From positions 1,612,001 to 1,676,000 of the forward strand of contig NC_010676.1 in assembly GCF_000020125.1 (NCBI RefSeq): 64,000 nucleotides of DNA, written 5' to 3'. Under the pieces are notes generated by a model, which did no database searches, had not been told where the DNA came from, and saw only the letters and a program-made list of their open reading frames with translations. The position numbers and the translations under genes are program-made. Positions 51,767 through 60,746 of this stretch are shown here, piece after piece; position 1 is the first letter of the stretch; every line of letters begins with the position of its first letter. Source of the stretch: Paraburkholderia phytofirmans PsJN. GTDB lineage: Bacteria > Pseudomonadota > Gammaproteobacteria > Burkholderiales > Burkholderiaceae.

Positions 51767-54664
51767 ATGACAACGTCGGCGATAGGTAACGGCCCCAAGA
51801 ATTTCGACGATGCGGACTCGAGCGCGAGGCAAGGCGATTCCTCGGGTACTCAGCAACAAGCAGCAGCGGAGCAAGACGCCAGGGCGTCAAGACGGCTGAG
51901 CGGCCAGCAGCCGCCGAGCTTGACGCCAAGTGGCCAGCGAATGGACCAGCGAGCGCATGGCCCGTCATTCCGGATATCCCAGGGGAGCGCGCAAACCAGA
52001 CAGGACGAGTGGGATGACCCGGCACGAATTCAGGGCATGACGTCCGCAACGCTGAATGCACGTGCGCCCACCGACCAGCCTGGACCTAAATCCAGCTTTG
52101 CAAGCACCTATTCCCGGTTGAGCCTTAGCGCCGCGACGACACAGCGGCCGGGCATAGATGCCACGGCCGACACGGCAACAGGACACATGGTTGCGAGCGG
52201 TACGCCCGCAACCGGGCGAGACAAACGACAGACGCCACCTACTTCCGGTCCGTACGAGCAGACTTATCACGCTTACATGGATTCCGCGGCAGGAGAGAAC
52301 GGTGTAAGTGAGAGGATGCTAAGTTCAGCGGCCGGACAACCCGATGTGTTGACTGACCACTGCGCGGGCCTCGTCTGGTTGACCATGCATGAAGTGATGG
52401 CCGCTCGATCGCACGACCTAAGGGGAGCGACCGACTCTGTTTATCAGCAGCTTCTCCACCCTTCCACGCGACGTTCGCTGCTTGACGAAATTGGCCGTCT
52501 GCAGATGGCGAACGAAGAAGCTCCCCCTAGTGATGTGCCGGGCTACGAAATGCGTCCAGGTGGTGTGAGAATGACGAGCGCCGGGGCTGTTGTTAGCGAT
52601 TTGCAACGTCACTTTTCGACCCCGCTACCGTCTCGAGATGGGTTGGGCACAGCTCAGGACACGTTCGTGGACATGACGTTGAGATTTCCTCACGGAGACG
52701 ACCATGCGATCCTCATCCAGCGCGCTAACCGGTCGGCAGATTACCGGACCGATGAGTATCAGCTTTACGACCCAAATTACGGGGTGTTCACCTATCGCGG
52801 CTTTGATGCTTTGGCCGCCGGCATCAAGAGGCTCTACGAGCATGGATACCGGCAGTTTGGTGGCGTTACCGGGGCGTCCACGACCTACTACGCAGATCCG
52901 CTCACCTGGCGCCCCTACACGGGTGTCGCGCCGGATGCCCATCGGGCGATGATGCAAAACACTGCGCTTCGCGCTTTTGGCGCCGAGCGAACCCCTGTGC
53001 TCGCGCCAACGGATCCCGGCCAGTTGCCCCCGCCCCCTGCTTTTGATCAGCCTGGCCCGTCAGGCTGGGACGGCGGTTCGCATACCGAATTCAAACGATC
53101 CACCGATGCTCACGGCCCGGATCATCCGTTCGCGCTCTTTCGCCCGTCGCAGACAAGCCCGGACCAGCTCAAGAAGCAACAGGGCTTTTCGGTCGAAGAC
53201 ACCGCGCTTGGCAATACCAACCTCGACCTTCACGATTCCATCGTGACAGGCAATCGGGCGGCGACCGATGGCGGCGGCTACGTCGGCACATTCACCGGTC
53301 GGGGTACGGCGCAAGAGCGTATCGATGCAACACCTGAGAAGAAGGGGTACATCTATTACGTCGCTCCGTCGCCAAACATGGTCGATGTGCCGGGCAGCCT
53401 TGGCAGAAAGCATGCGCGGGCCCCGGGCGATGGCGAAGTGGCCGCGATGGGCCGTATCGACTACACCCAGGTCCGCGGCTGGCAAAAATACGAGAACGGT
53501 AAGCTCGGGCCGTATATTGCTAACCCGGACTATCGCTGGGACGTGTACGACGGGACCCGCACTGCCGGTGCACGACCGCAACTGGCGCATTTCTCGCCGG
53601 ACGACCCGGCGTGGGCGGACGCCGATCATCGTCCGTTCGTCACTCCGTTTCAGCAGAACGGTAAAACACTCTACCGACCGAACGAGGATCCCGCACTGGT
53701 GCAGGCGAGGTTCTACCAGCATGCGAACGCCGATGTGTCGCAACGAGTGGATGATCAGACGCATCATCTCGAATATCGGGGCCCTGTCACCATTGGTCCG
53801 GAATGGGGCAACGGCGGCTCCGACAATCGGTCGCGGCTGAACTTCACCGCCGGCTATCCCTCCATTGACCGATCGTCGGCCAACCGCGGAGGTGACCGCT
53901 TCCGCATGGGCGACGATGGTCGAATCCATTTAGCAAACGATGACAGCAAGGTGCTGCGCATCGACGGCGACGGGAATGCCTATATCGGCTCTGATCCTGG
54001 CGCTGGCAGCCTGAACGGGGTGTTCTTCCATGCTCCGAACGGTGCCCTGATTCACGCCGAGGACGGCAAACTGCTCACGGAAGGAGCCATGGCCTATACG
54101 CCCTACGTCGCAGCGTCCCACGGGCAGTCCGGATTGATAGACAGGCAGAGGTGGACGTTCCGGGACTCATCCGGCAATACGGTGCAGCCCCCGCTCCCCC
54201 TGGTCGCATTCAGGAACTCGACAGCCGGCAGTCCCGACCAGCTCCGCCGGTTCTACGACGACCCGGATAGCGCCTTGCCGGACGGCACGTCGCATTTCGT
54301 CACCAGCGTGCCAGGAGTCAAGTCGCATGAGGGTTACAAGTTTGTCTCCTATCCGGATCACATTGCGCCGGGCGACGCCGCCGTTGCACGCAACTGGCTT
54401 GCAGCGCACAACGCCGCATGGCTGTTTAAGGACGGGTTCTATGCGGTGGCGAGCGGCCCGGACACGCTGGAGGTGCGCACGCTGGGTGGGACGCCAGTAT
54501 GGCGCGCGCAAATCGACCCGGTGACGGGTCACGAAACATATTTCATGTTGCAAAATGGGATCTCGTCGAATTACGAGGCTCCCCCGCGAACGTGGCAGCG
54601 CGTATTGGACAATGAGAAGCGTGACGCGGCACTGTCGCAGCGCATGGGTCAGAACTACATGTGA
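51767..54664 (+). CDS. Putative dual effector: C58 protease-like plus cholera-toxin-A-like ADP-ribosyltransferase
   Basis: A 965-residue protein with no signal peptide or membrane helix. Residues 1-160: disordered Ser/Gln/Thr-rich, as in secreted effectors. About 185-370: YopT/AvrPphB (C58)-like, with Cys199 (DHCAGLVWL), His313 (DDHAIL) and Asp335 (YDPNYG); the Cys-to-His distance of 114 fits the family. A Pro-rich linker follows (412-432). About 453-625: resembles cholera toxin and LT A subunits, with Arg459 (FALFRPSQTSPDQ), GGYVGTFT where the STS motif belongs, IYYVAPSPNMVDVPGSLG, then DGEVAAMGRIDYTQVRGW with Glu557, and FSPDDPAW. The second Glu of ExE is Asp555, and STS is Gly-Thr-Phe, so activity may be altered. 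The final 340 residues are unplaced. Family assignments were made by eye. Confidence 0.8.
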   Translation: MTTSAIGNGPKNFDDADSSARQGDSSGTQQQAAAEQDARASRRLSGQQPPSLTPSGQRMDQRAHGPSFRISQGSAQTRQDEWDDPARIQGMTSATLNARAPTDQPGPKSSFASTYSRLSLSAATTQRPGIDATADTATGHMVASGTPATGRDKRQTPPTSGPYEQTYHAYMDSAAGENGVSERMLSSAAGQPDVLTDHCAGLVWLTMHEVMAARSHDLRGATDSVYQQLLHPSTRRSLLDEIGRLQMANEEAPPSDVPGYEMRPGGVRMTSAGAVVSDLQRHFSTPLPSRDGLGTAQDTFVDMTLRFPHGDDHAILIQRANRSADYRTDEYQLYDPNYGVFTYRGFDALAAGIKRLYEHGYRQFGGVTGASTTYYADPLTWRPYTGVAPDAHRAMMQNTALRAFGAERTPVLAPTDPGQLPPPPAFDQPGPSGWDGGSHTEFKRSTDAHGPDHPFALFRPSQTSPDQLKKQQGFSVEDTALGNTNLDLHDSIVTGNRAATDGGGYVGTFTGRGTAQERIDATPEKKGYIYYVAPSPNMVDVPGSLGRKHARAPGDGEVAAMGRIDYTQVRGWQKYENGKLGPYIANPDYRWDVYDGTRTAGARPQLAHFSPDDPAWADADHRPFVTPFQQNGKTLYRPNEDPALVQARFYQHANADVSQRVDDQTHHLEYRGPVTIGPEWGNGGSDNRSRLNFTAGYPSIDRSSANRGGDRFRMGDDGRIHLANDDSKVLRIDGDGNAYIGSDPGAGSLNGVFFHAPNGALIHAEDGKLLTEGAMAYTPYVAASHGQSGLIDRQRWTFRDSSGNTVQPPLPLVAFRNSTAGSPDQLRRFYDDPDSALPDGTSHFVTSVPGVKSHEGYKFVSYPDHIAPGDAAVARNWLAAHNAAWLFKDGFYAVASGPDTLEVRTLGGTPVWRAQIDPVTGHETYFMLQNGISSNYEAPPRTWQRVLDNEKRDAALSQRMGQNYM

Positions 54665-55067
54665 GTTGCCTGAGACTTCCAGCGGTAAACCACGGCCGAA
54701 GCCAGCACTATGTGACGCCGATGGCGAAGTGCGTGCGCGTTCGAAACAGCGCTTAGCAGCGGGAAAGTTGAGAGCACGCTCTTCATCCATCAGTGCTCGC
54801 AGCAACTTGAATGGACACGGCGGCGTCAAAAATCCGGCGCCGGGTCCATAACCGCCCCTCCTGGATGCGCACAGCTATGCATCAGGTTCTGTTAGACGAC
54901 GTAGCGGCGAAAGCCAGGAAAACGGGATACGCGATTGACGACCCGATGGTAACTCCGGCGCATGCCGACAAGGCCATGGCCAAGATCCATTTCAAGGACC
55001 GGACGATATCGGTCTGCAACGCCGGTCCTGCAGCACCTGAATCCGTGACTTGCGGAACGTCGGAAAA
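54665..55067. other. 403-base gap after the large effector-like gene
   Basis: No well-supported gene or terminator. A short frame (54865-55074, 69 codons) starts MRTAMHQVLLDDVAAKAR and overlaps the MFS stop; it has no good ribosome site and I do not accept it. In particular I see no toxin B subunit and no immunity gene here. Confidence 0.5.
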
Positions 55068-56654
55068 CTATTGAGCGCGGGCGACAGCCTGGAGTTGCTG
55101 GTGCCGCACGAGCAGCACACTCAAGCCAATGCATACGAACATCAGGGCTGCGTTGATCGCGAGGCTGATCTGGAACGCGTGCGCGTAGTCGCCCGACGTC
55201 GCGCGAGCGCCGATTGCGCCGAAGAACGCACCGCTGATGGCGGCCGTGCCGAACGCCGAGCCGATCTGCAGCGTCGACGACACCACGCCGGAAGCAAGCC
55301 CGGCTTTCTCCGGCACGACCTCGAGCAACACGATGCGCATGATCGACGGCAGCAGCAGGCCGTGACCGACGCCGGCGCACACCAGTCCGCAATAGAACAG
55401 CAGATCCGGCGTGGCCGACTGCGTGGCGGACCAACCCGTGACCGTGAAGCCGACCGTCATCATCGAAAAACCGAGCGTGAGCACATGGCCGCCGATGCGC
55501 TTGACCACCGCCGGCGAGGTCAGCGGCCCGACGACGAAACCGATCGCGAACGGCATGATCGCCATGCCCGAGGCGAGCGGTGTCCAGTGCAGACCGGTTT
55601 GCAGGAAGATCCCGTAGGTCAGGAAAAACGCGCTATTGCAGTAAAACAGGAACGCGAGCACGAGACCCAGCGCGAAGGCCCGGTTGCGGAACAATTGCAG
55701 GTCCACGAGCGGATGGCCGCCGCCGCGCTCCACGCGTTGCTCGGTCGTCACGAAGAGCGCGAACGCCGGCACGGCAAGCGCGAACATCACGAAGGTCCAC
55801 GCCGGCCAGCCGGCCTCGCGGCCGTGCGTCATCGGGTAGATGACCAGCAGCAGCACGGCGGACAGCAGCGCCACGCCCTTCACGTCGATGCCGGTTCGCG
55901 TGGCCGGCTGATTTTCCGGCACGAACTTCCACGTGCCGACAAACGCCGCGATGCCGATCGGAATGTTGATCAGAAAGATGATGCGCCAGTCGAGTCCGAA
56001 CGGGTGATACGTGATCAGCGCGCCGCCGCCCAACTGCCCAACGATCGACGACAAGCCGAACACGAAACCATACAGGCTCATCACCTTGGTCTGCTGATGC
56101 AGCGGCACCACGGCGCGAATCGTGGCGAGCACTTGCGGCGCCATGACGGCGGCCGCGATGCCCTGCACGATCCGCGAGATCACCAGCATGTGCCCACTGG
56201 TCGCGAAGCCGCACAGCGCCGAGGCGACCACGAACGCCGCCATGCCCGTCATGAACATGCGGCGGCGGCCGAACAGATCGCCGAGCCGCCCACCCGTGAT
56301 CAGCAGAACCGCGTACGCCGACGCATAGGCGGAGACCACGAGTTGCAATTGTGCGTCGGTGGCGTTCAGGCCGGTGTGGATCGAGGGCAGCGCGAGATTG
56401 ACGATGAAGTAGTCGAGCGGCGCAAGGAAGGCGCCGACGAACAGCACCGCCAGCGCAAGCCCTTGCCGTTCGAAGCGCGGGCGAGCGTTGTCGGCCGATG
56501 GTGCCGCGCCCTTGGCATGGCCCTTTGCGACGCCCATTGCGACGCCCGTCGCCAGATTCGCGGCCGCAGAGCCAGGACAGATCACCGCTGAGGCGGCGGC
56601 GCCTTGAGCTCCAACGCTTGCCGCCGGAGCGGACTTGATCGCTTCGCTTTTCAT
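55068..56654 (-). CDS. DHA2-family (EmrB/QacA) MFS drug efflux pump
   Basis: A 528-residue, 14-helix exporter: VGAFLAPLDYFIVNLALPSI (TM1 D-x-x-I-V-N-x-A-L-P motif), GDLFGRRRMFMTG (motif A) and the GFVFGLSSIVGQLGGGAL motif C region. It starts 30 bases after the TetR gene on the same strand and its start codon overlaps a TetR-type operator, so the pump is likely repressed by that TetR protein. Substrate unknown. Its N-terminus carries a 45-residue Ala-rich extension before TM1. Confidence 0.92.
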   Translation of the reverse strand: MKSEAIKSAPAASVGAQGAAASAVICPGSAAANLATGVAMGVAKGHAKGAAPSADNARPRFERQGLALAVLFVGAFLAPLDYFIVNLALPSIHTGLNATDAQLQLVVSAYASAYAVLLITGGRLGDLFGRRRMFMTGMAAFVVASALCGFATSGHMLVISRIVQGIAAAVMAPQVLATIRAVVPLHQQTKVMSLYGFVFGLSSIVGQLGGGALITYHPFGLDWRIIFLINIPIGIAAFVGTWKFVPENQPATRTGIDVKGVALLSAVLLLVIYPMTHGREAGWPAWTFVMFALAVPAFALFVTTEQRVERGGGHPLVDLQLFRNRAFALGLVLAFLFYCNSAFFLTYGIFLQTGLHWTPLASGMAIMPFAIGFVVGPLTSPAVVKRIGGHVLTLGFSMMTVGFTVTGWSATQSATPDLLFYCGLVCAGVGHGLLLPSIMRIVLLEVVPEKAGLASGVVSSTLQIGSAFGTAAISGAFFGAIGARATSGDYAHAFQISLAINAALMFVCIGLSVLLVRHQQLQAVARAQ

Positions 56655-56668
56655 GACTGATCGTTCAA
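56653..56668. promoter_or_regulatory. TetR-type operator at the MFS start
   Basis: Minus strand: TTGAACGATCAGTCAT, overlapping the MFS start codon. It matches the site before tetR (57336-57351) at 13 of 16 positions. Lies between tetR and MFS, so it would control the pump separately. Confidence 0.6.
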
Positions 56669-56684
56669 AAATTCGGCAAAAAAA

Positions 56685-57323
56685 TTAGAGGAGCGCTCGC
56701 ATGGCGACGTCCACGATTCCAGTGAGCGCGTCTTCTTTGTGGGCGACCCGCCCCAACACGCGCAGGCCTTGCATGACGCAGAGCAGAAAATCGCCGACGG
56801 CTTTTTCGTCGAGCGTGGAGTTGAAGGCGCCGCTCGCCTGGCCGCGTATCACCGACGCCGCCAGCAGCGTTGCCATGCGGCGCTGAATCGCGGCGACGCG
56901 GGTGCGCAGTTCTTCGTCGCCGGGTTGCATTTCAAGCGTGGTGTTGGTGATGAAACAGCTACGCTGGCCGGTCAGCGCGCACGCGACCCGTGCGTAATGC
57001 AGCAAAGCGTTGCGCAGCGACTCTTCCGGCGGCACGGGCGCATTCAGCCGCTCGGCGAGCCGCGCGACCGACCCTTCCGCGTAGTGATCCAGCGCGGCCA
57101 GCATGATGCCGTGCTTGTCGCCGAACACGCCGTACAAGCTGCCGCGCAGCAGGCCGGTGGCCTTGCACAGGTCGTCGATCGAGGTGGCGTGGTAGCCGTG
57201 GTTCCAGAATACCTGGCTTGCGCTCGCCAATACCGTGTTTGTGTCGAACTCGCGCGGCCGGCCCCGCGAGCAGACCTCGCCGGATTTCTTCGTGGAGTGT
57301 TTCGGATCGCCTGATTGCTTCAT
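56685..57323 (-). CDS. TetR/AcrR-family repressor
   Basis: A 212-residue regulator: N-terminal HTH (VFWNHGYHATSIDDLCKATGLLRGSLYGVFGDKHGIMLAALDHY), then an all-helical ligand domain with a Cys (ARVACALTGQRSCFITNTTLE) characteristic of AcuR/NemR-like proteins. First gene of the tetR-MFS pair. Two similar operator-like sites, one before each gene, indicate autoregulation and control of the pump. Cys reactivity to electrophiles is plausible but unproved. Confidence 0.92.
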   Translation of the reverse strand: MKQSGDPKHSTKKSGEVCSRGRPREFDTNTVLASASQVFWNHGYHATSIDDLCKATGLLRGSLYGVFGDKHGIMLAALDHYAEGSVARLAERLNAPVPPEESLRNALLHYARVACALTGQRSCFITNTTLEMQPGDEELRTRVAAIQRRMATLLAASVIRGQASGAFNSTLDEKAVGDFLLCVMQGLRVLGRVAHKEDALTGIVDVAMRALL

Positions 57324-57335
57324 GAAGCGGATATT

Positions 57336-57351
57336 ATGACCAACCGTTCAA
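57336..57351. promoter_or_regulatory. TetR-type operator before tetR
   Basis: Minus strand: TTGAACGGTTGGTCAT, 13 bases before the tetR ATG. Paired with the site at 56653-56668: common pattern TTGAACG-R-T-Y-R-GTCAT. Confidence 0.6.
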
Positions 57352-57512
57352 GAAAGCAAGACGAGTTTCCGTAGGATGCGGCGCAAAGGCATGTCCAGAA
57401 AGCTCCATGGCGGAATTCGTACGGTGCAGTACAACGGTTAAAACCGCGTCAGCACTTTCGTTTTCCCCTATGAGTTCGACGGCTGCCGCGCGACCGTACA
57501 ACGGAGGTCAGA

Positions 57513-58625
57513 ATGGCGACGACAAAAGACATTCCCACGATCGGTCTCGCCCTCCAGGGCGGCGGCGCGCACGCGGCGTTCACGTGGGGTGTGCTCGACC
57601 GCCTGCTCGACGAAGTCGAGCGCGGAACGCTGTCGATTCTTGCGATCAGCGGCGCGAGCGGCGGCGCGCTCAACGCCGCGGCCTGCACGTACGGCCTGAG
57701 CAGAAGTCCCACCGATGCCAAACGGGCGCTCGAACAACTCTGGACGCTGGTCGGCGCCGCGTCGAAATGGCAGCCGTTCTACAACTTCCCCACGAATCTG
57801 CTGAAGTCGCCCGAGCGCTGGAATGTGGATCTCAATCCGGTCGTGCTCGCCCAAAGCATGCTGGAACCGTTGAGTTCACCGTATGCAATGCCGTGGCTGA
57901 CCAATTCGCTCGGCTCGATCATGGAGGCGGTGATACCGGATTTCGGGGTCGTCAATGATCCGAAAGACGCCGTGCCGCAACTCTACGTGGCGGCGACCAA
58001 CGTCAACCTGACCGCGCTACGCATCTTCGGTCCGGGCGAAATTTCGGCGAAGGCGCTGATGGCCTCGGCCTGCTTTCCCACGCTCTTCGAGGCGGTGAAA
58101 ATCGACGGCGAATTCTATTGGGACGGCGGTTACTTGGCCAATCCGGCGCTCGCTCCACTCGTTGAGTGGGCCGACGATATTCTGAGCGTTCTCATCGATC
58201 CGCTCTACACGAAGCATGGGCCGCCTGAGCGCCCCAGCGAGATCAACAACCGGATCAACGAAATCAGCTTCGGCGCGTCGTGGGTCGCGGAAGTGCGTCA
58301 GATACAACTCATCAACGAACTCGCCGCCGAAAACCCCGGCCTCGAGCACCATGGAAAGCCGTACTCGCCCAAGCGCTTTCACGTGATTCGCGCCGACCGC
58401 TTTATGGACGAAATCGGCGCTGCCTCGAAGAACACGCCCTCCATCGAATTTTTCCGCGCCTTGCGCGAGGCGGGGCATGCCGCCGCCGACGCATGGGTGC
58501 GCGATTGGCTGCCGAGCGTCGGCAAGACTTCCACTTTCGATCTCGACAAGCTCGTGAAGAACCGGATCAAGGGAACGCCCGCCGCGATGCGTACCGTTCA
58601 GCAGGCCGAGGGGAAAACGGTGTGA
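57513..58625 (+). CDS. Patatin-like phospholipase
   Basis: A 370-residue patatin-type acyl hydrolase: oxyanion glycines ALQGGGAHAAFTWGVLDRLL, nucleophile Ser in SGASGGALNAAA (GxSxG) and catalytic Asp in YWDGGYLANPALAPL. A complete Ser-Asp dyad is thus present. No signal peptide; cytosolic, or secreted by another route. The start at 57513 has an ACGGAGGTC ribosome site. It diverges from tetR over 189 bases. Could act on phospholipids or on PHB-related lipids; the substrate is open. Confidence 0.92.
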   Translation: MATTKDIPTIGLALQGGGAHAAFTWGVLDRLLDEVERGTLSILAISGASGGALNAAACTYGLSRSPTDAKRALEQLWTLVGAASKWQPFYNFPTNLLKSPERWNVDLNPVVLAQSMLEPLSSPYAMPWLTNSLGSIMEAVIPDFGVVNDPKDAVPQLYVAATNVNLTALRIFGPGEISAKALMASACFPTLFEAVKIDGEFYWDGGYLANPALAPLVEWADDILSVLIDPLYTKHGPPERPSEINNRINEISFGASWVAEVRQIQLINELAAENPGLEHHGKPYSPKRFHVIRADRFMDEIGAASKNTPSIEFFRALREAGHAAADAWVRDWLPSVGKTSTFDLDKLVKNRIKGTPAAMRTVQQAEGKTV

Positions 58626-58744
58626 GCCGCTTTATCTGATCGAGCCGGACGAAGTCGGCTCGTCTTCGCGCCAAGGCTTTGCTTCATCGCGGTGCGGGAA
58701 GGCCAAGGCGTGACCGCAGAGGCGACCCGCTTCAAGGTCAGCAA

Positions 58745-58779
58745 ACAAAAACCGGCGCCCGGTTTGACCCGTGCGCCGG
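58745..58779 (-). terminator. Terminator of the osmC-like gene
   Basis: CCGGCGC (58752-58758) pairs with GCGCCGG (58773-58779) over a 14-base loop, next to an A-run at 58747-58751 on the plus strand that gives a U-tract for the minus-strand transcript. Confidence 0.55.
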
Positions 58780-58816
58780 CGTTATCGCTTGTCAATCACC
58801 AAGGAAAATCCCGAAC

Positions 58817-59242
58817 TCAGGTTTCGAGCTTCGCGTCCATCGTAATCGTGGCGTTCAACACTTTCGACACCGGGCAACCGGCCTTGGCGTCGGCGGTGGC
58901 TTTATCGAAAGCGGCTTTGTCGCCGCCGGGGATTTTCACGGCCACGTCGAGATGCACCGCGGTGATCGCGAAACCGCCGCCGTCCTTGTCGAGCGTGACG
59001 GTGGCCGTCGTGCCGATGCGTTCGGGCGTGATGCCGGCCTTGCCCAGTTCCGCCGACAGCGCCATCGAGAAACACCCCGCATGCGCAGCCGCAATCAGCT
59101 CTTCCGGATTCGTGCCGATGCCGTCCGCGAAGCGTGTCGAAAACGAGTATTGGGTCTCCTTGAGGACGCCGCTGTCGGTGGAAATCGAGCCCTTGCCGTC
59201 TTGCAGGCCGCCTTGCCAGACTGCTGATGCCTTGCGCTTCAT
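58817..59242 (-). CDS. osmC: OsmC-family peroxiredoxin
   Basis: A 141-residue OsmC/Ohr-fold thiol peroxidase, MKRKASAVWQGGLQDGKGSI. The two redox cysteines are present: AAHAGCFSMAL and ADAKAGCPVSKVL. Reduces organic hydroperoxides in the cytoplasm. It is a short OsmC-type member (not Ohr, judging by GTNPEELIAAAHAGCFSM). Lone gene with its own terminator. Confidence 0.9.
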   Translation of the reverse strand: MKRKASAVWQGGLQDGKGSISTDSGVLKETQYSFSTRFADGIGTNPEELIAAAHAGCFSMALSAELGKAGITPERIGTTATVTLDKDGGGFAITAVHLDVAVKIPGGDKAAFDKATADAKAGCPVSKVLNATITMDAKLET

Positions 59243-59591
59243 CGCTCTCTCCTGTTTGTGCCTGCTTCGCGCGCTGCACGACCGAATCTGATGCCTGCCG
59301 CAACGGTCCCGCCCGGGTGGTTTGCGGTTTCGGCATCGGTCGCGAGTGTCGCGCGGCGTCGCCGGCGCGGGCGTGGACCGAACTTCATCATAGGCGCTTC
59401 CGTGTGCCAGCGTCGTGACGATGCCGGCAATTGGCCGAACAGAAGCGGCCTCGGAAACTATTTCAGTAACGGTAATAATCTTTACTCGGAATGCGGCTTT
59501 TTCACCGACCTCGTAAGAAATAGACTCGCTTCAACGCATCGGCACACAGCACTCAACCGATCTCACCAACACTCGAATACTGGAGATCATC
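59243..59591. other. 349-base gap before the DUF4148 gene
   Basis: Partly AT-rich around 59455-59560, where a promoter is likely. No gene, terminator or sigma-54 consensus is supported; a TGGC-like run near 59433 fails at five of twelve positions. Confidence 0.5.
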
Positions 59592-59900
59592 ATGAAATCG
59601 CTTATTTCCGCAGTCGTTATCGCTTCGGCGCTGATCGTCCCGGCTGTTTCGTTCGCGCAGCAGGCGAATGGTCCGGTGACCCGCGCTCAAGTGCGCGCTG
59701 AACTGGTTGCCGCGCAAAAAGCGGGCCTCCTGAACCAGAACGACACCGACTATCCGAAGACCGCGCCGCGAAGCGCGACGACCGTGGCCGCCGTGGCGCA
59801 GGGTTCGCAGGACGTCGGCGGCGTCAAGGCGGTTTCGTCGGATGCCGGCGCGCGGGATTCGGTGCAGCAAGGTCTGTTCTCGACGTATCGCGGTCAGTAA
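59592..59900 (+). CDS. DUF4148 secreted protein
   Basis: A 102-residue protein: signal peptide (MKSLISAVVIASALIVPAVS, cleaved near FAQQ), then VTRAQVRAELVAAQKAGLL, the DUF4148 signature, and a tail ending GLFSTYRGQ. The family is nearly specific to Burkholderiales and has unknown function, with many paralogues per genome. A GGAGATC site precedes the ATG. A hairpin terminator follows. Confidence 0.9.
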   Translation: MKSLISAVVIASALIVPAVSFAQQANGPVTRAQVRAELVAAQKAGLLNQNDTDYPKTAPRSATTVAAVAQGSQDVGGVKAVSSDAGARDSVQQGLFSTYRGQ

Positions 59901-59979
59901 GCTGGTAAACCACGTGGTTCGCGGTGTGGCTCTTGCCGCCGCAGGCAGTGAATCGAAGGTGAAGGTGTAGTCGCAGTAA

Positions 59980-60021
59980 AAAAGCGCCCCGGTTGCGAAG
60001 TTCGCAAACCGGGGCGCTTTT
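59980..60021. terminator. Hairpin terminator after the DUF4148 gene
   Basis: A long near-perfect stem (AAAAGCGCCCCGG and its complement CCGGGGCGCTTTT, extended by TTGCGAA pairs with one bulge) with an A-run on the left and T-run on the right. Works for the DUF4148 gene. Confidence 0.85.
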
Positions 60022-60159
60022 GTATTGTGCGTACTGTACGGCGGAAAAGTTGGGCGACTTTTGCAAAAGAGGCGGCGATTGAAGCCGACGCCGGCCACGC
60101 CTAAGTTGCGTCTCGCAGCGCGTGCGCAATTACATGACGAGCGCCGCCATGCTGCCCGC

Positions 60160-60714
60160 CTATTCAGCGAACGGCAAGCTCTCCTGCCCTAGCGCGCGCA
60201 TGCCGAATACGTTCAGTGTCATGGCGACCAACGCGTAATAGCCGAGCAGACCCACCAGGTTGATGACCACCTGATGTCCGAAGCGTTCGACCGCCTTCGC
60301 ATAGATCGCGTCCGAAACGCGTTTGGTGTCGTACAACTCGCTCGCGAAGTCGTGGATCAGCGCGTCGTCGGCGTCCGCGAAATCCGGGCGCTTTCCCTCA
60401 CGAATCGTCTGGGCATCCGCTTCGGACACGCCGGCTTGCAACGCGATCGGATAGTGGATGTACCACTCCGCCTGCGCCTGCCAGCGCGCCGCGGTCACCA
60501 GAATCGCCAGCTCCGACAGGCGCAGCGGCAAACCCGTCCGGTAACGGCAGAACGCGCCCAGACGTTGCGCCTGCTGCGCCAGTTCGGGACTATGAATCCA
60601 GCCGAGAAACGGCCCGTTCAGATTGCCGCGCGGGCCGGACAGAATTTCGTCGAGCACCGCTTTCTGTTCGGGCGTGGCCGCGGACGGGTTGAAGTGAGGC
60701 AAACGCTCGGTCAT
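60160..60714 (-). CDS. Carboxymuconolactone decarboxylase-like protein
   Basis: A 184-residue all-alpha protein of the CMD/AhpD superfamily, without a CxxC motif; ELAILVTAARWQAQAEWYIH contains the family-specific helix. It starts at MTERLPHFNPSAATPEQK and lies 32 bases after the class III aminotransferase on the same strand, so they form an operon. Function unassigned. Confidence 0.88.
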   Translation of the reverse strand: MTERLPHFNPSAATPEQKAVLDEILSGPRGNLNGPFLGWIHSPELAQQAQRLGAFCRYRTGLPLRLSELAILVTAARWQAQAEWYIHYPIALQAGVSEADAQTIREGKRPDFADADDALIHDFASELYDTKRVSDAIYAKAVERFGHQVVINLVGLLGYYALVAMTLNVFGMRALGQESLPFAE

Positions 60715-60746
60715 GATCGTTCTCTTGAGTGGTGGTGTCGGAATGT

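Noticed and set aside
51576..52061. 161-codon minus-strand frame over the start of the effector-like gene
   Set aside because: Overlaps the well-supported gene and has no ribosome site or domain.
54865..55074. 69-codon frame between the effector-like gene and the MFS gene, considered as an immunity gene
   Set aside because: No ribosome site, overlap with the MFS stop, and no recognisable pattern.
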